Assembly: GCF_022637455.1 (NCBI RefSeq)
Contig: NZ_CP093341.1
Coordinates: 2,914,001 to 2,978,000, forward strand
Direction: 5' to 3'
DNA from: Lysobacter sp. S4-A87
GTDB taxonomy: Bacteria; Pseudomonadota; Gammaproteobacteria; Xanthomonadales; Xanthomonadaceae
Length of the DNA stretch: 64,000 nt
In this document: one piece after another, positions 1 to 8,754 of the stretch
Layout of the letters: every line of letters begins with the position of its first letter
Position numbering within the stretch: position 1 is the first letter of the stretch
Position numbers and translations under genes: made by a program
The notes under the pieces: model-generated
The model's database searches: none
Told to the model about the DNA's origin: nothing
The model's input: only the letters and a program-made list of their open reading frames with translations

Positions 1-419
<419 letters not shown>

Positions 420-497
420 TGCGACGTCCTCGAAACGGTAGGAGGAGGAACTGCGTTGATATTTCTGCGTTGATTGCTGAGGTGGATTGCCTGGTGC

Positions 498-1757
498 CTA
501 TTCGCTTGCCGCGTCGCCGTCGGACTCGGCGCCGGCGGCGGCAACCTTGACGCGGTCGCCATCGGCCAGATCGGCCGGAGGATCGAGCACGACCGTCTCA
601 CCGCCTGAGAGGCCCTGGGTCACTTCGCGGTCCTCGCCCAGGCTGCGGCCGATGGTGACCTCGCGCTGCACGGCCTTTTCGTCGGCGACCACGAAGGCCA
701 GCTGCTTGCCGTCGCGCGATGCGATCGCCGCGGCCGGCACCAGCACGCCCGGCTTCTGCTTGGGCGCGTCGGTCTTGCCGGGTTCCAGGAAGCTCACGCG
801 CACGCCCATGTCGGGGACGATGCGCGGATCCTTGGCCTTGAGCGCGACGCGTACCTTGACCGTGGCCTTGCCGCGGTCGGCGGCAGGAATGATCGCGATC
901 ACTTCGGCCGGGATCTTCCAGTCCTGGTAGGCGTTGAGCGTCGCCTCGACCGGCATCTTCGGCTGCACGCGGCCGATGAAGGCCTCGCCGACCTCGACCT
1001 CGATCTCCAGCGAATCCATGTCGACGATGGTGCCGATGCCGGTGCGGGTGAAGCCGCCGGTAGCCAGCGGCGAGACTATTTCGCCCGGCTGCGCCGCCTT
1101 GGCCGTGACCACGCCGGCGAACGGCGCGCGCACGATGGTGTTGTCCACGCCCAGGTCGGCGATGTGCAGTCGGTCGCCGGCGACCTTGGCGTTGCGTTCG
1201 GAGGTGGTCAGCTCGGCACGCAGCGAATCGCGCGCGGCGATGGCCTCGTCGTACTGCGCCTTCGACACCAGCTGCTGGTTGACCAGCGTCGACAGGCGGC
1301 GGGCATTCGACTCGGCCTCGGACAAGCGTGCGCGCACGCTCTCGACCTGGCTGCGCGAGGCGCCGACCTGGGCATTGGCGAGCGTGCGTTCGGCATCGGC
1401 GTCGATCGGATCGAGCGTGGCCATGACCTGGCCTTCCTCGACCTTCTGGCCTTCCTCGATCATCACTTCGCGCACCTTGCCGGTGATCTTCGCCGACACC
1501 GTGGCCATGCGCCGGGCGACCACATAACCGGTGGCATCGAGCACCGAGGCGTTGCCGCCGTTGCCGATGGCAGTCACGGTCGCGGTCTGGACCTCGACCG
1601 CGCGATCGCGGCCGAACACGGCCCAGGCCGTCAGTACCAATACGAGTACTACCGCAATGACGGCGATCACGATCCACAGGCCGCGGCGTGAAGCCGGCGG
1701 CGGTGGCGCGCTACGGTCTATGCGCAATTCCTTGAGCAGGTCGGACGAGGCAGTCAT
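498..1757 (-). CDS. Efflux periplasmic adaptor subunit (MacA/HlyD family)
   Basis: Membrane-fusion (adaptor) protein expected to link an inner-membrane ABC exporter to an outer-membrane channel. About 419 residues from ATG 1757; an in-frame GTG two codons upstream is an alternative start. A single N-terminal membrane segment (WIVIAVIAVVLVLVLTAW) follows a short cytoplasmic tail. Then come a biotinyl-lipoyl-like half (ATVSAKITGKVREVMIEEGQ), a coiled-coil hairpin (about residues 125-190), the second lipoyl half (IVRAPFAGVVTAKAAQPGE) and beta-barrel and membrane-proximal domains. It is followed by the ABC ATPase gene, which fits a MacA-type rather than an RND-type partner. Substrate unknown. Confidence 0.9.
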   Translation of the reverse strand: MTASSDLLKELRIDRSAPPPPASRRGLWIVIAVIAVVLVLVLTAWAVFGRDRAVEVQTATVTAIGNGGNASVLDATGYVVARRMATVSAKITGKVREVMIEEGQKVEEGQVMATLDPIDADAERTLANAQVGASRSQVESVRARLSEAESNARRLSTLVNQQLVSKAQYDEAIAARDSLRAELTTSERNAKVAGDRLHIADLGVDNTIVRAPFAGVVTAKAAQPGEIVSPLATGGFTRTGIGTIVDMDSLEIEVEVGEAFIGRVQPKMPVEATLNAYQDWKIPAEVIAIIPAADRGKATVKVRVALKAKDPRIVPDMGVRVSFLEPGKTDAPKQKPGVLVPAAAIASRDGKQLAFVVADEKAVQREVTIGRSLGEDREVTQGLSGGETVVLDPPADLADGDRVKVAAAGAESDGDAASE

Positions 1758-1869
1758 ATGCACACCAGACGCAAGACGGCGCCTAGTGTGACGTCACAGA
1801 ACCGATTGCGCCAACCTGCCGGAAGTCAGTTTGTGCACAGCCCAGGAGTTATCGCTACCACCACCACCG

Positions 1870-1898
1870 GTAGCCCGGGTAAGCGAAGCGCACCCGGG
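1870..1898. repeat. REP-like palindrome, copy 1
   Basis: Short palindromic element beginning GTAGCCCGGGTAAGCG and ending CGCACCCGGG. It lies between the adaptor gene and the 3' end of the aminopeptidase gene. Near-identical copies occur at 4053-4085, 4134-4162, 62423-62451 and 62503-62531, always at or next to gene ends. Confidence 0.8.
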
Positions 1899-1908
1899 GA
1901 ACGCCCGA

Positions 1909-3282
1909 CTACGTCGAGGACAGCTTCCTGAGCAGCCCATACGCGCCGCGCAGGCCCTGTGCTTCACCGCCGGCCGGACGGCCCGGGCGGTCGCTGTCAT
2001 TCCAGCTGTAGACGTCCAGGTGCGCCCACTTCTGCGCGGCCGGGACGAAGCGCTCGAGGTAGATCGCGGCGGTGACACTGCCGGCCATCTTCGACGGACC
2101 ACCGTTGGCGATGTCGGCGACGGTGCTGGTCAGGTAGCGCAGGTACGGACGCCACAGCGGCATGCGCCACAGCGGATCACGCTGCTCGATGCCGGACTCC
2201 AGCCACAGCCGCGCGACGTCCTCGTCGTTGCTGTACAGCGCCGGCAGGTCCGGGCCCAATGCGATGCGCGCGGCACCGGTGAGCGTGGCGAAGTCGAGCA
2301 GCAGCGCCGGCTTCATCTCGCCGGCATAGGTGAGGGCGTCGCACAGGATCACGCGGCCCTCGGCGTCGGTGTTGTCGATCTCCACCGACATGCCCTGGCG
2401 CGTGGCGACCACCTCGCCCGGACGGAACGCATTGGGGCCGACCGCATTCTCGACCGCCGGCACCAGCAGGGTCATGCGCAGCGGCAGCTTGCGCGTCATC
2501 ACCAGCTCGGCCAGGGCGATGGCATGGGCGGCGCCGCCCATGTCCTTCTTCATGTTGCGCATGCCGTCGGCCGGCTTGAGGTCGAGGCCGCCGGTGTCGA
2601 AGCACACGCCCTTGCCGACGATGGCCACGTGCGGATGTGCCTCGTCGCCCCAGCGCAGCGCGATCAGGCGCGGCGCACGGTGGCTGGCACGGCCGACCGC
2701 ATGGATCGCCGGGAAATTGCGGGTCAGCAGGTCGTCGCCACTGATCACTTCGATCTGCGCGCCGAAGCGCTCGGCCAGTTCGCAGGCCACCTGTTCGAGC
2801 TGGTCCGGGCCCATGTCCTCGGTCGGCGTGTTGACCAGGTCGCGCACGCGGATGCAGGCGGCGAGCTGGGCGAAGGCCTCGTCGTCGCCGCCAGTCTGCA
2901 ACTGCGCCGGCTGGCGCAGCGGCTGCTTGTAGCGGTTGAAGCGGTAGCTGCCCAGGCCCCAGCCCAGGTGCAGGGCGGAGCGGGCCTCGGGCGCGAGGTC
3001 GGTCGCCAGCGACCAGGCGCGCAACGGCAGCGCGTAGGGCGCGTGGCCGTACGAGTAGGGGTCGAGCAGGTCGGCGACACCGATCACCGCAGCGGCAATG
3101 CCACCGTCGGCGGCAGGCAGCGTGATCGCGGTCCATGGCGAACCGTCGAAACCCTGCGCGTCCAGCCATGCCAGCGCCGAAGGGTCCTGCGTCGCACGCC
3201 ACTGGCCGATCGTGTCGCGGCTGACCACGTGCAGCGGCAGGCTGTCGATGCTCGCGTCGGCGAAACCGTGCGGGATGCTCAT
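1909..3282 (-). CDS. Leucyl aminopeptidase family protein (peptidase M17)
   Basis: Cytoplasmic dinuclear-metal aminopeptidase that removes N-terminal residues from peptides, 457 residues. The M17 catalytic core is complete: GKGVCFDTGGLDLKP with metal-binding Asp and following Lys, KKDMGGAAHAIA, and the family signature NTDAEGRVILCDALTYA carrying the Asp/Glu ligands. The start was placed at ATG 3282 (MSIPHGFADAS) because it overlaps the stop of the upstream HAD gene in an ATGA arrangement; the much longer open frame upstream is a shadow of the HAD gene. The N-terminal domain is short and divergent compared with PepA, as in the PepB-like M17 proteins of related genomes. Coupled translation with the HAD phosphatase is likely. 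Confidence 0.93.
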   Translation of the reverse strand: MSIPHGFADASIDSLPLHVVSRDTIGQWRATQDPSALAWLDAQGFDGSPWTAITLPAADGGIAAAVIGVADLLDPYSYGHAPYALPLRAWSLATDLAPEARSALHLGWGLGSYRFNRYKQPLRQPAQLQTGGDDEAFAQLAACIRVRDLVNTPTEDMGPDQLEQVACELAERFGAQIEVISGDDLLTRNFPAIHAVGRASHRAPRLIALRWGDEAHPHVAIVGKGVCFDTGGLDLKPADGMRNMKKDMGGAAHAIALAELVMTRKLPLRMTLLVPAVENAVGPNAFRPGEVVATRQGMSVEIDNTDAEGRVILCDALTYAGEMKPALLLDFATLTGAARIALGPDLPALYSNDEDVARLWLESGIEQRDPLWRMPLWRPYLRYLTSTVADIANGGPSKMAGSVTAAIYLERFVPAAQKWAHLDVYSWNDSDRPGRPAGGEAQGLRGAYGLLRKLSST

Positions 3283-3995
3283 GCAGTAAGGAGTTCCGGT
3301 TGTTGTGCCATGTCCAGCCAGTCTGCCAGTTCGGCGAGCGTGGTGAATTCGAGGTCGGGGCGGATGTCGGCGTGCGGCCAGCGCACGGCGTCGCGATTGA
3401 TCCAGCAGCTGCGCAGGCCCGCGCGGTTGGCGCCGATCACGTCCATCTCGATGTCGTCGCCGACATGCAGCACCTGCGCAGGCGCGAGGTCGAGCTGGCG
3501 GCACGCTGCGTGGAAGATGCTCGCCGCAGGCTTGGGCGTGCCGTGTTCGCGCGCACCGAGTTGGAAGACGAAATGCGCCGACACCCCGACGCGCGCCAGG
3601 TCGGCATTGCCGTTGCTGATCGCCGCCAGCGGCACGCGCGCGGCCAGGCGTTCGAGCGCGGCGAGCGAATCGGGATAGAACTCGACGCGGTTGCGCTCGG
3701 CGTAGAACGTCTCGAAGGCGGCGTCGGCATGGGCCGGATCGTCGCCGCTGAGTTCCATCGCCCGCACCAGGCTCAGCTTGCGCAGCTGGCTGAAGTCGTG
3801 GGCGAGGTCGGGGCGTTCGACGAATACGCGCTCGCGCAGTTCGCGCATGGCGGCGATCGGGAAGCGCTGCGCGGTGCCGGGGCAATGCTGCAGCAGCCAC
3901 TCATGCAGCACCTGCTCGACCCGCGCCCCGATCGGCGCGAACGGCCACAGGGTGTCATCGAGGTCGAGGGTGATGGCGCGGACGGGGAAATGCAT
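3279..3995 (-). CDS. yigB: HAD-superfamily phosphatase (YigB-like)
   Basis: Haloacid-dehalogenase-type hydrolase of 238 residues, probably cytoplasmic. Motif I is DLDDTLWPF with nucleophile Asp11 and acid/base Asp13; motif II is AISNGNAD; motif III/IV is HVGDDIEMDVIGANRAG. The helical cap between motifs I and II marks subfamily IA. The closest named relative by motif layout is YigB, which dephosphorylates FMN and a riboflavin-pathway intermediate; the substrate assignment is inference. The stop codon overlaps the start of the aminopeptidase gene by 4 bp, so the pair is probably co-translated. Confidence 0.88.
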   Translation of the reverse strand: MHFPVRAITLDLDDTLWPFAPIGARVEQVLHEWLLQHCPGTAQRFPIAAMRELRERVFVERPDLAHDFSQLRKLSLVRAMELSGDDPAHADAAFETFYAERNRVEFYPDSLAALERLAARVPLAAISNGNADLARVGVSAHFVFQLGAREHGTPKPAASIFHAACRQLDLAPAQVLHVGDDIEMDVIGANRAGLRSCWINRDAVRWPHADIRPDLEFTTLAELADWLDMAQQPELLTA

Positions 3996-4052
3996 GGCGA
4001 TATTTTAGCCTGTTTGCAGTGGTGGACCCGTCACGTTGTCGCGCGCCTGGTC

Positions 4053-4162
4053 CCCGGGTGCGGCCTGCGGCCTTACCCGGGCTACACCAACGCCCCGCCG
4101 CGTGCCCCCGCCGTCACCCGAACGCCCCGCCGCGTAGCCCGGGTAAGCGAAGCGCACCCGGG
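4053..4162. repeat. Inverted pair of REP-like palindromes
   Basis: Two copies of the REP-like element in opposite orientation, at 4053-4085 (ending CTTACCCGGGCTAC) and 4134-4162 (starting GTAGCCCGGGTAAGCG), separated by about 48 bp of C-rich sequence. This BIME-like arrangement fills the gap between the HAD gene and the 3' end of the AI-2E-type permease gene. A stem-loop could protect the permease mRNA 3' end, but that is inference. Confidence 0.75.
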
Positions 4163-4188
4163 TCACCGTCGCCCGAAGCCCCGATGCT

Positions 4189-5319
4189 TCACTCCAGCAA
4201 CCGCGCCCAGCCCCCCATCCCCTCGATCCGGTCCAGCACCAGCTTCACGCACACCAGCAGCGGCACCGCCAGCAGCAGGCCGATGATTCCCCACAGCCAG
4301 CCGAACAGCATCAGCGCCAGGATCAGCACCAGCGGCGACAGGCGCATGCGCCGGCCAAGCACGATCGGGGTGACGATCTGCCCTTCGATGGTGTGCAGGA
4401 TCAGGTAGATGCCCGCCGGCAGCAGCGACGGCAGCAGCTTGTCGAACGCGACGAAGCCCATCAGCAGCATGATCACGATGCCGATCAGCGGGCCCACGTA
4501 GGGCGCGAAGTTGAGGATCGCCGCCATCGTGCCCCACAGCAGCGCCTCCTGCAGCGGCACGCCGAGCCAGTACAGCGCACCGGCCAGGGCCAGGCCGAGG
4601 GCGAGATTGATCAGGGTGATGGTCAGGACGTAGCGCGAGATCTCGCTTTCGATCGAATGCAGGATGTCGACCGTCAGCTTCTTCTGCTGCCGTGTCGGCA
4701 ACAGCGCGATCGCGTTTCGCTGCAGGCTGTCGCCATAGACCATGAAGAAGAACGTCAGCAGCACCACCGCCAGCACCGACGCCACCCGACGCGGGGTCGC
4801 GGTCAGCGCCTTGTAGGGTTCATTGAGTTCGGTGCGGATCACCTGCACCGGCTTGCCGGTGCTCTCGCCGCCGGCGGCGCGGGCAATGTTCTGCGCGGCC
4901 TTGTTGGCGTCGAGCATCGGCTTGGTGAGGTCGCGCAGCTTGGGCGCGATCGACTTCATCTCGCGCGGCACCTGCCGCACCCATTCGCCGGCCGGTTCGA
5001 CCAGCTGGTTGCCGAGCGCGCCGGCCGCCGCCAGGCCGCCGACCAGCACCAGCACCGCGCCAAGGAAGCGCGGGATGAAGAGCTTCTGCAGACCGCGGAT
5101 GATCGGGTTGCCGACCAGGGCGAAGAACATCGCCAGCAGGACCGGCAGGATCAGTTCCTGCGCCGCCCACAGCGTGTAGCCGACGGCGAGCGTGGCCAGC
5201 ACCACCGCCGCGCTCGACGATCGCGGACGCGGCGGCAACGGGCTGGGCGGAACCTCGACGTCCTCCGGCGGAAGACGCGGGCCCTGCTCGGAGGGTGCTT
5301 CGGGTTCGGGGATGCTCAA
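4189..5319 (-). CDS. AI-2E transporter family (PerM-like) membrane protein
   Basis: Polytopic inner-membrane protein of 376 residues in the AI-2E/UPF0118 family. Two N-terminal hydrophobic helices (AVVLATLAVGYTLW and ELILPVLLAMFFALVGNPII) precede an amphipathic central region and a cluster of C-terminal membrane helices, including the family-typical NFAPYVGPLIGIVIMLLMG and ILALMLFGWLWGIIGLLLAVPLLV. Known members export small molecules or ions; the substrate here is unknown. The start is TTG 5319, overlapping the stop of the upstream small gene (TTGA), which supports translational coupling and the choice of a non-ATG start. Confidence 0.9.
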   Translation of the reverse strand: MSIPEPEAPSEQGPRLPPEDVEVPPSPLPPRPRSSSAAVVLATLAVGYTLWAAQELILPVLLAMFFALVGNPIIRGLQKLFIPRFLGAVLVLVGGLAAAGALGNQLVEPAGEWVRQVPREMKSIAPKLRDLTKPMLDANKAAQNIARAAGGESTGKPVQVIRTELNEPYKALTATPRRVASVLAVVLLTFFFMVYGDSLQRNAIALLPTRQQKKLTVDILHSIESEISRYVLTITLINLALGLALAGALYWLGVPLQEALLWGTMAAILNFAPYVGPLIGIVIMLLMGFVAFDKLLPSLLPAGIYLILHTIEGQIVTPIVLGRRMRLSPLVLILALMLFGWLWGIIGLLLAVPLLVCVKLVLDRIEGMGGWARLLE

Positions 5320-5750
5320 GGTTCGACCGGATCGACGACGGCGACGCGTGCAGCTTGCACAGTTGCCTCGGCGCGCGCCAGCGTGGCCGCCTCATCGTCT
5401 TCGCCGGTGGTCGCCGCCACCGCACTCGCCGGTGTCGCCACTGCCTGCTCGGCGCTGGCGGCGGCCTGCTCGGCGCCTTCGGCCGCGACCTGGGCACTGC
5501 CGCCCGCAAACAGGCCGGACACCATCGTCACCAGTTGCATCAGCCCGCCGCCCTTGCCCAGCGTGCGCAACGGTTCGGCGCGGCCGACGACGAAGCCGGC
5601 GGCGAGGCCGGCGATCACGATCCGTCCCGGTGTCCAGGCTTCGCGCCAGGACGTGCGCAGCCTGGCAACGTCGGCGGCGACGGCGCGCTCGCTCACCTCG
5701 AGCGCATCCTCGGCCTGTTCGACCTTCTGGATCAGCTTCTCAAAGCGCAT
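5316..5750 (-). CDS. Small membrane-associated protein of unknown function
   Basis: Protein of 144 residues without a recognised domain. The first 40 residues (MRFEKLIQKVEQAEDALEVS...) form a charged, probably coiled-coil helix. A short hydrophobic stretch (IVIAGLAAGFVVGRA) follows, and the C-terminal half is Ala/Glu/Val-rich and low in complexity. It sits between a Holin-X-like gene and the AI-2E-type permease gene, overlapping the latter by 4 bp. Together with the DUF883-like and Holin-X-like genes upstream, it forms a four-gene unit that looks like an envelope or stress operon. Confidence 0.75.
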   Translation of the reverse strand: MRFEKLIQKVEQAEDALEVSERAVAADVARLRTSWREAWTPGRIVIAGLAAGFVVGRAEPLRTLGKGGGLMQLVTMVSGLFAGGSAQVAAEGAEQAAASAEQAVATPASAVAATTGEDDEAATLARAEATVQAARVAVVDPVEP

Positions 5751-5771
5751 GGTGAGGGCTCATGGCGGGTG

Positions 5772-6335
5772 TCATGGCGGAGCGACGTCGATGCCCTGTT
5801 CGTCCTTCTGCGCCTGGCTGGCCTTGCTGGCCTGCGCATGGCGCCTGGCGGCGTCGCGCGCGGATTCGCTCGAGCCCGGGCCGGGCATGAAGTCGGCCAG
5901 TTCGCCGATACCCAGCCGCGCCAGCTGCCGGCGCGTGGCCTGCAGGCGCGTGTGGTCGAAGTAGTGCATCGCCCGCCAGCAGGCGTAAGCGGTGACGGCC
6001 AGGCTGAGCACCGCGGCGATCAGCATCGCCAGCAGCCACGACAGGCCCAGGCTGGTGAGGAGGGCGACCAGGCTGCCCATCAGGAACAGCCATGCCGAAG
6101 CACCGAACACGATCGCCACGCCGGCGAAGGCGACCGCGCGACCGAGCGCGCTGCGCGCCAGTGCCAGGTCGGCGGCGACCAGGCTGCGCATCGCTTTCGC
6201 CGATGCGGTCGCGGCGCCGAGGCTGGCGCGCGCGGTCGCGCCCAGGTCGCCGAGCGATTCGCCCAGGTCGGGCGGCGGCGCAGGTCGTTCGGCCTGGGGT
6301 CCGTCGGCCTCGCGCTCGTCCCCGGCCTGGCTCAC
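5772..6335 (-). CDS. Holin-X-like (phage holin family / DUF1469) membrane protein
   Basis: Protein of 187 residues with two closely spaced membrane helices (VAFAGVAIVFGASAWLFLMG and WLLAMLIAAVLSLAVTAYACW) after an Ala-rich amphipathic helix. This is the layout of the 'putative Holin-X' family, also known as YqjE, which usually sits next to a YqjD/ElaB-type DUF883 gene, as it does here. The start is GTG 6335, 6 bp after the stop of the DUF883-like gene. It is a chromosomal membrane protein and not evidence of a prophage, because no phage genes lie nearby. Confidence 0.8.
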   Translation of the reverse strand: MSQAGDEREADGPQAERPAPPPDLGESLGDLGATARASLGAATASAKAMRSLVAADLALARSALGRAVAFAGVAIVFGASAWLFLMGSLVALLTSLGLSWLLAMLIAAVLSLAVTAYACWRAMHYFDHTRLQATRRQLARLGIGELADFMPGPGSSESARDAARRHAQASKASQAQKDEQGIDVAPP

Positions 6336-6341
6336 GTGGGC

Positions 6342-6704
6342 TTACTTGTCGCCGCTGCGGGCGAGCTTGGCGATGATCCAGCCCGCCGCGAAGGCGACGC
6401 CGAAGGAGGCAAGCGGGCGCTCGCGGATCAGTTCGGCGGCGCTGTCGATCAGGTCGCGGCCCTTGTCCATCAGCGCATCCACCTGCTCACGGGCAACGCC
6501 ACTGGCCTGCTCGGCCGCGGCGATTCCCGACAGCGCGGAGTCGGCCAGGTCGGCTTTCACGTTGGCCTTGCCGACGCGCAGCTCGTCGCCGGCGGCAGTC
6601 GCCGCGCCGCGCAGTGCTTCGCCTGCGTCGCTTGCCGCCTGCTTCAGGTGACCGCCTGCCTCGCTGAGATGGGCCTTCATGCCGTCGCTGGGGGTGGAAT
6701 TCAT
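6342..6704 (-). CDS. DUF883/YqjD-like membrane-anchored protein
   Basis: Protein of 120 residues with a long Ala-rich amphipathic helical N-terminus and a single C-terminal segment ending PLASFGVAFAAGWIIAKLARSGDK. That matches the YqjD/ElaB group, whose E. coli members are C-tail-anchored inner-membrane proteins, some of which bind ribosomes in stationary phase. A strong ribosome binding site (GGAGGAG) lies just upstream of ATG 6704. It is the first gene of the unit that continues through the Holin-X-like gene, the small unknown gene and the AI-2E-type permease gene. The ribosome role is family knowledge only. Confidence 0.8.
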   Translation of the reverse strand: MNSTPSDGMKAHLSEAGGHLKQAASDAGEALRGAATAAGDELRVGKANVKADLADSALSGIAAAEQASGVAREQVDALMDKGRDLIDSAAELIRERPLASFGVAFAAGWIIAKLARSGDK

Positions 6705-6773
6705 CAGGTACTCCTCCGTAAGGGGTGCAGGTCCGTCCTGCCCAACATGACCCGGGTTCAGGGTGACCCAAGG

Positions 6774-8207
6774 TCACTGCATCGGCAAGTTGCCCTGCCG
6801 GCCGCCGCCGCGTACGACGCGCAGGATCAACTGTGCCGGAGCCTGCGTGAAGCTGGCGCGGAAACCTGAAAGGTCCTCGAACTTGCCGGAAGTAGCGGCA
6901 GTGACGATGTCGTCCTTCTGCAGACCGTTCTGCGCGGCGCGGCTTCCGCGCGCGACCGACTCGACCAGCACGCCCGAATAGCCCGACTGGCGCAGGCGCT
7001 CGGGCAGCTCGGCGAAGACGGCGCCGGCCAGGCGCGGATCCATCTCCAGTCCCTGGAACGACTTGGGTTGTTCGCGCAGCGAAGTGTTCAGCTGGATCAC
7101 CTTGCCGTCACGACGCACGTCCAGCGCGACGCGGCTGCCGACCGCCTGCAGGCCTTCGAAGTTGCGCAGCGCGTCCGGGTCGTCGATGCGCTCGCCGTTG
7201 GCGGCGACGATCACGTCGCCCGGCTTGAGTCCGGCCGCGGCCGCGCCGCCACCGGAGTACACCTGCGTGACCAGCGCGCCGCGTGCTTCGTCCAGGCCCA
7301 GGCCCTGCGCCAGTCGCGCATCCACCGCCTGCGTTTCCAGGCCGAGCGTGCCGCGGATGACGACGCCGTTGTTGGCGATCAGCTGGCCCATGATGTTGCG
7401 CGCCAGGCTGGTGGGGATGGCGAAGCCCAGGCCGATGTTGCCGGCCATCGAACCGCGCGGGTTGAAGCTGGCGGTGTTGATGCCGACCAGTTCGCCGTTG
7501 AGGTTGACGAGGGCGCCGCCGGAATTGCCCGGATTGATCGAGGCGTCGGTCTGGATGAAGTTCTGGAAGCCCAGGCCACGCAGGCCGGTGCGACCGACCG
7601 CGGAAACAATGCCCGAGGTCACCGTCTGGCCGATGCCGAACGGGTTGCCGACCGCGACCACGAAGTCGCCGACCCGCAGCGCATCGGAGTTGGCCAGCGG
7701 CAGCGCGATCAGGTTGGGCGCGGTGATGCGCATCAGCGCCACGTCGGTATCGGGGTCCGACCCCAGGAACTCGGCCTTGAGCGTGCGCCCGTCGGCGAGC
7801 GTGATCGAGACTTCGTCTGCGCCTTCGATCACGTGGTGGTTGGTCAGCACGTAGCCGCGCTGGGCATCGACGATGACGCCCGAGCCGAGCGATTCGTTGA
7901 TCCGCTCCTGGGTCAGCTCCGGGAACATGCGCCGGAACATCGGGTCGCCGCCGAACGGGCTCACCTTGACCCGCTGCTTGGTATGGACGCTGACCACGGC
8001 CGGCGTGACCTTGGCCAGCATCGGCGCCAGCGACGGCAGCGGCTGGCCGCTGACCACGGCTGGCAGCGCGGCGACCGCCGGAACGGCCGTGGCGGCGGCG
8101 GGTGCGGCCTGGGCCGGAGTTTCCAGGCCGTCGCGGATGGCCGTTGCGGCGAAACCGCCGAAGGCGGCCGCCAGGGAGAGGGTAAGCAGGGTCGGCAGAG
8201 GGCGCAT
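6774..8207 (-). CDS. degQ: DegQ/DegP-family periplasmic serine endoprotease
   Basis: HtrA-type protease and chaperone of the periplasm, 477 residues. A hydrophobic N-terminus (PTLLTLSLAAAFGGFAATA) acts as signal peptide or anchor. The catalytic triad is complete: His125 in LTNHHVIEGA, Asp155 in DTDVALMRI and Ser229 in PGNSGGALVN. Two PDZ domains follow, the first around GALVTQVYSGGGAAAAGLKPGDVI and the second around VLVESVARGSRAAQNGLQKDDIV. ATG 8207 gives a normal signal sequence; an upstream in-frame extension lacks one. Xanthomonads usually carry this gene as degQ/mucD. It is divergent from nrdJa, with 547 bp between them. Confidence 0.93.
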   Translation of the reverse strand: MRPLPTLLTLSLAAAFGGFAATAIRDGLETPAQAAPAAATAVPAVAALPAVVSGQPLPSLAPMLAKVTPAVVSVHTKQRVKVSPFGGDPMFRRMFPELTQERINESLGSGVIVDAQRGYVLTNHHVIEGADEVSITLADGRTLKAEFLGSDPDTDVALMRITAPNLIALPLANSDALRVGDFVVAVGNPFGIGQTVTSGIVSAVGRTGLRGLGFQNFIQTDASINPGNSGGALVNLNGELVGINTASFNPRGSMAGNIGLGFAIPTSLARNIMGQLIANNGVVIRGTLGLETQAVDARLAQGLGLDEARGALVTQVYSGGGAAAAGLKPGDVIVAANGERIDDPDALRNFEGLQAVGSRVALDVRRDGKVIQLNTSLREQPKSFQGLEMDPRLAGAVFAELPERLRQSGYSGVLVESVARGSRAAQNGLQKDDIVTAATSGKFEDLSGFRASFTQAPAQLILRVVRGGGRQGNLPMQ

Positions 8208-8479
8208 CGCGTCGTTCTGGCTGAAGGGGAGGGGGTATGGAGCGCGCGCCGCATGCAGCGGCTGATCGGGCCCAGTGTCTGGCAAGACCACTAAATAGGC
8301 CATGAAGTTTCCGCCATTCGCGCCGGCGCCGCAGCCCCCTGTAGCGCGCATCGCCGACGGGCGGGTGTTGCAAGTGCACCTGCCGCACTGCATCGCTGAC
8401 GGCCGTCACGCATTGTGACTGCGATCAAAAAAGCGTTGACTAAATCCAACACCGGGTTTAGCTTGAACCCTCGCCTCGG
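8208..8479. other. Divergent intergenic region upstream of degQ and nrdJa
   Basis: The gap between degQ and nrdJa is 547 bp and holds no convincing gene. At 8440-8461 there is a near-perfect inverted repeat (CTAAATCC, six bases, GGGTTTAG) overlapping a possible -35 box TTGACT (8436-8441); a second -35-like box TTGAAC lies at 8463-8468. The probable NrdR boxes follow at 8480-8526. The remaining 228 bp up to nrdJa would form a long leader in which I see no confident riboswitch. Confidence 0.4.
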
Positions 8480-8526
8480 CCACTACATGTAGTGGTTTCC
8501 AGGCGACGGGAGCCCAAAGTTAGGGT
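8480..8526 (+). promoter_or_regulatory. Probable pair of NrdR boxes
   Basis: A perfect 16-bp palindrome CCACTACATGTAGTGG at 8480-8495 matches the NrdR consensus at its key positions (C4, A6, AT8-9, T11, G13). A weaker second copy AGCCCAAAGTTAGGGT at 8511-8526 keeps C4, A6, A8, T11 and G13. Their starts are 31 bp apart, which is the three-helical-turn spacing typical of NrdR box pairs upstream of ribonucleotide reductase genes. The sites probably mediate dATP/ATP-dependent repression of nrdJa. Confidence 0.7.
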
Positions 8527-8754
8527 TTTCCCGGCTTAGAGTTGCAGTACTGTGAGCGTCCTCGGGGGATGGCGCGGAACGGGAGCAAGATGAGCCCTAA
8601 TTCGAACCAAAACCAATGTTTCGCGGACGTGCAAGACCGGTCGCGGGCATCGCCGTCGGCGGTTGTTTAGTCGCCAGTGGCTGAGTGGCAACCAATATAA
8701 GAATCCACCGGCAGCGGTCCCGATCCGTTGCCAGAACGAGGAGAAAGGACAGGC

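Noticed and set aside
1831-3678. A 615-codon plus-strand frame across the aminopeptidase gene
   Set aside because: It is a shadow frame opposite a clear M17 gene.
5772-6335. Holin-like gene considered as a sign of a prophage
   Set aside because: It belongs to the chromosomal Holin-X/YqjE family and sits with a DUF883-like gene; no phage genes are near.
8527-8754. Cobalamin riboswitch in the long leader upstream of nrdJa
   Set aside because: A GCGGTCCCG-like stretch loosely recalls part of the B12 aptamer, but no B12 box or conserved GCCACTG core is present in the right order. A covariance search would settle it.
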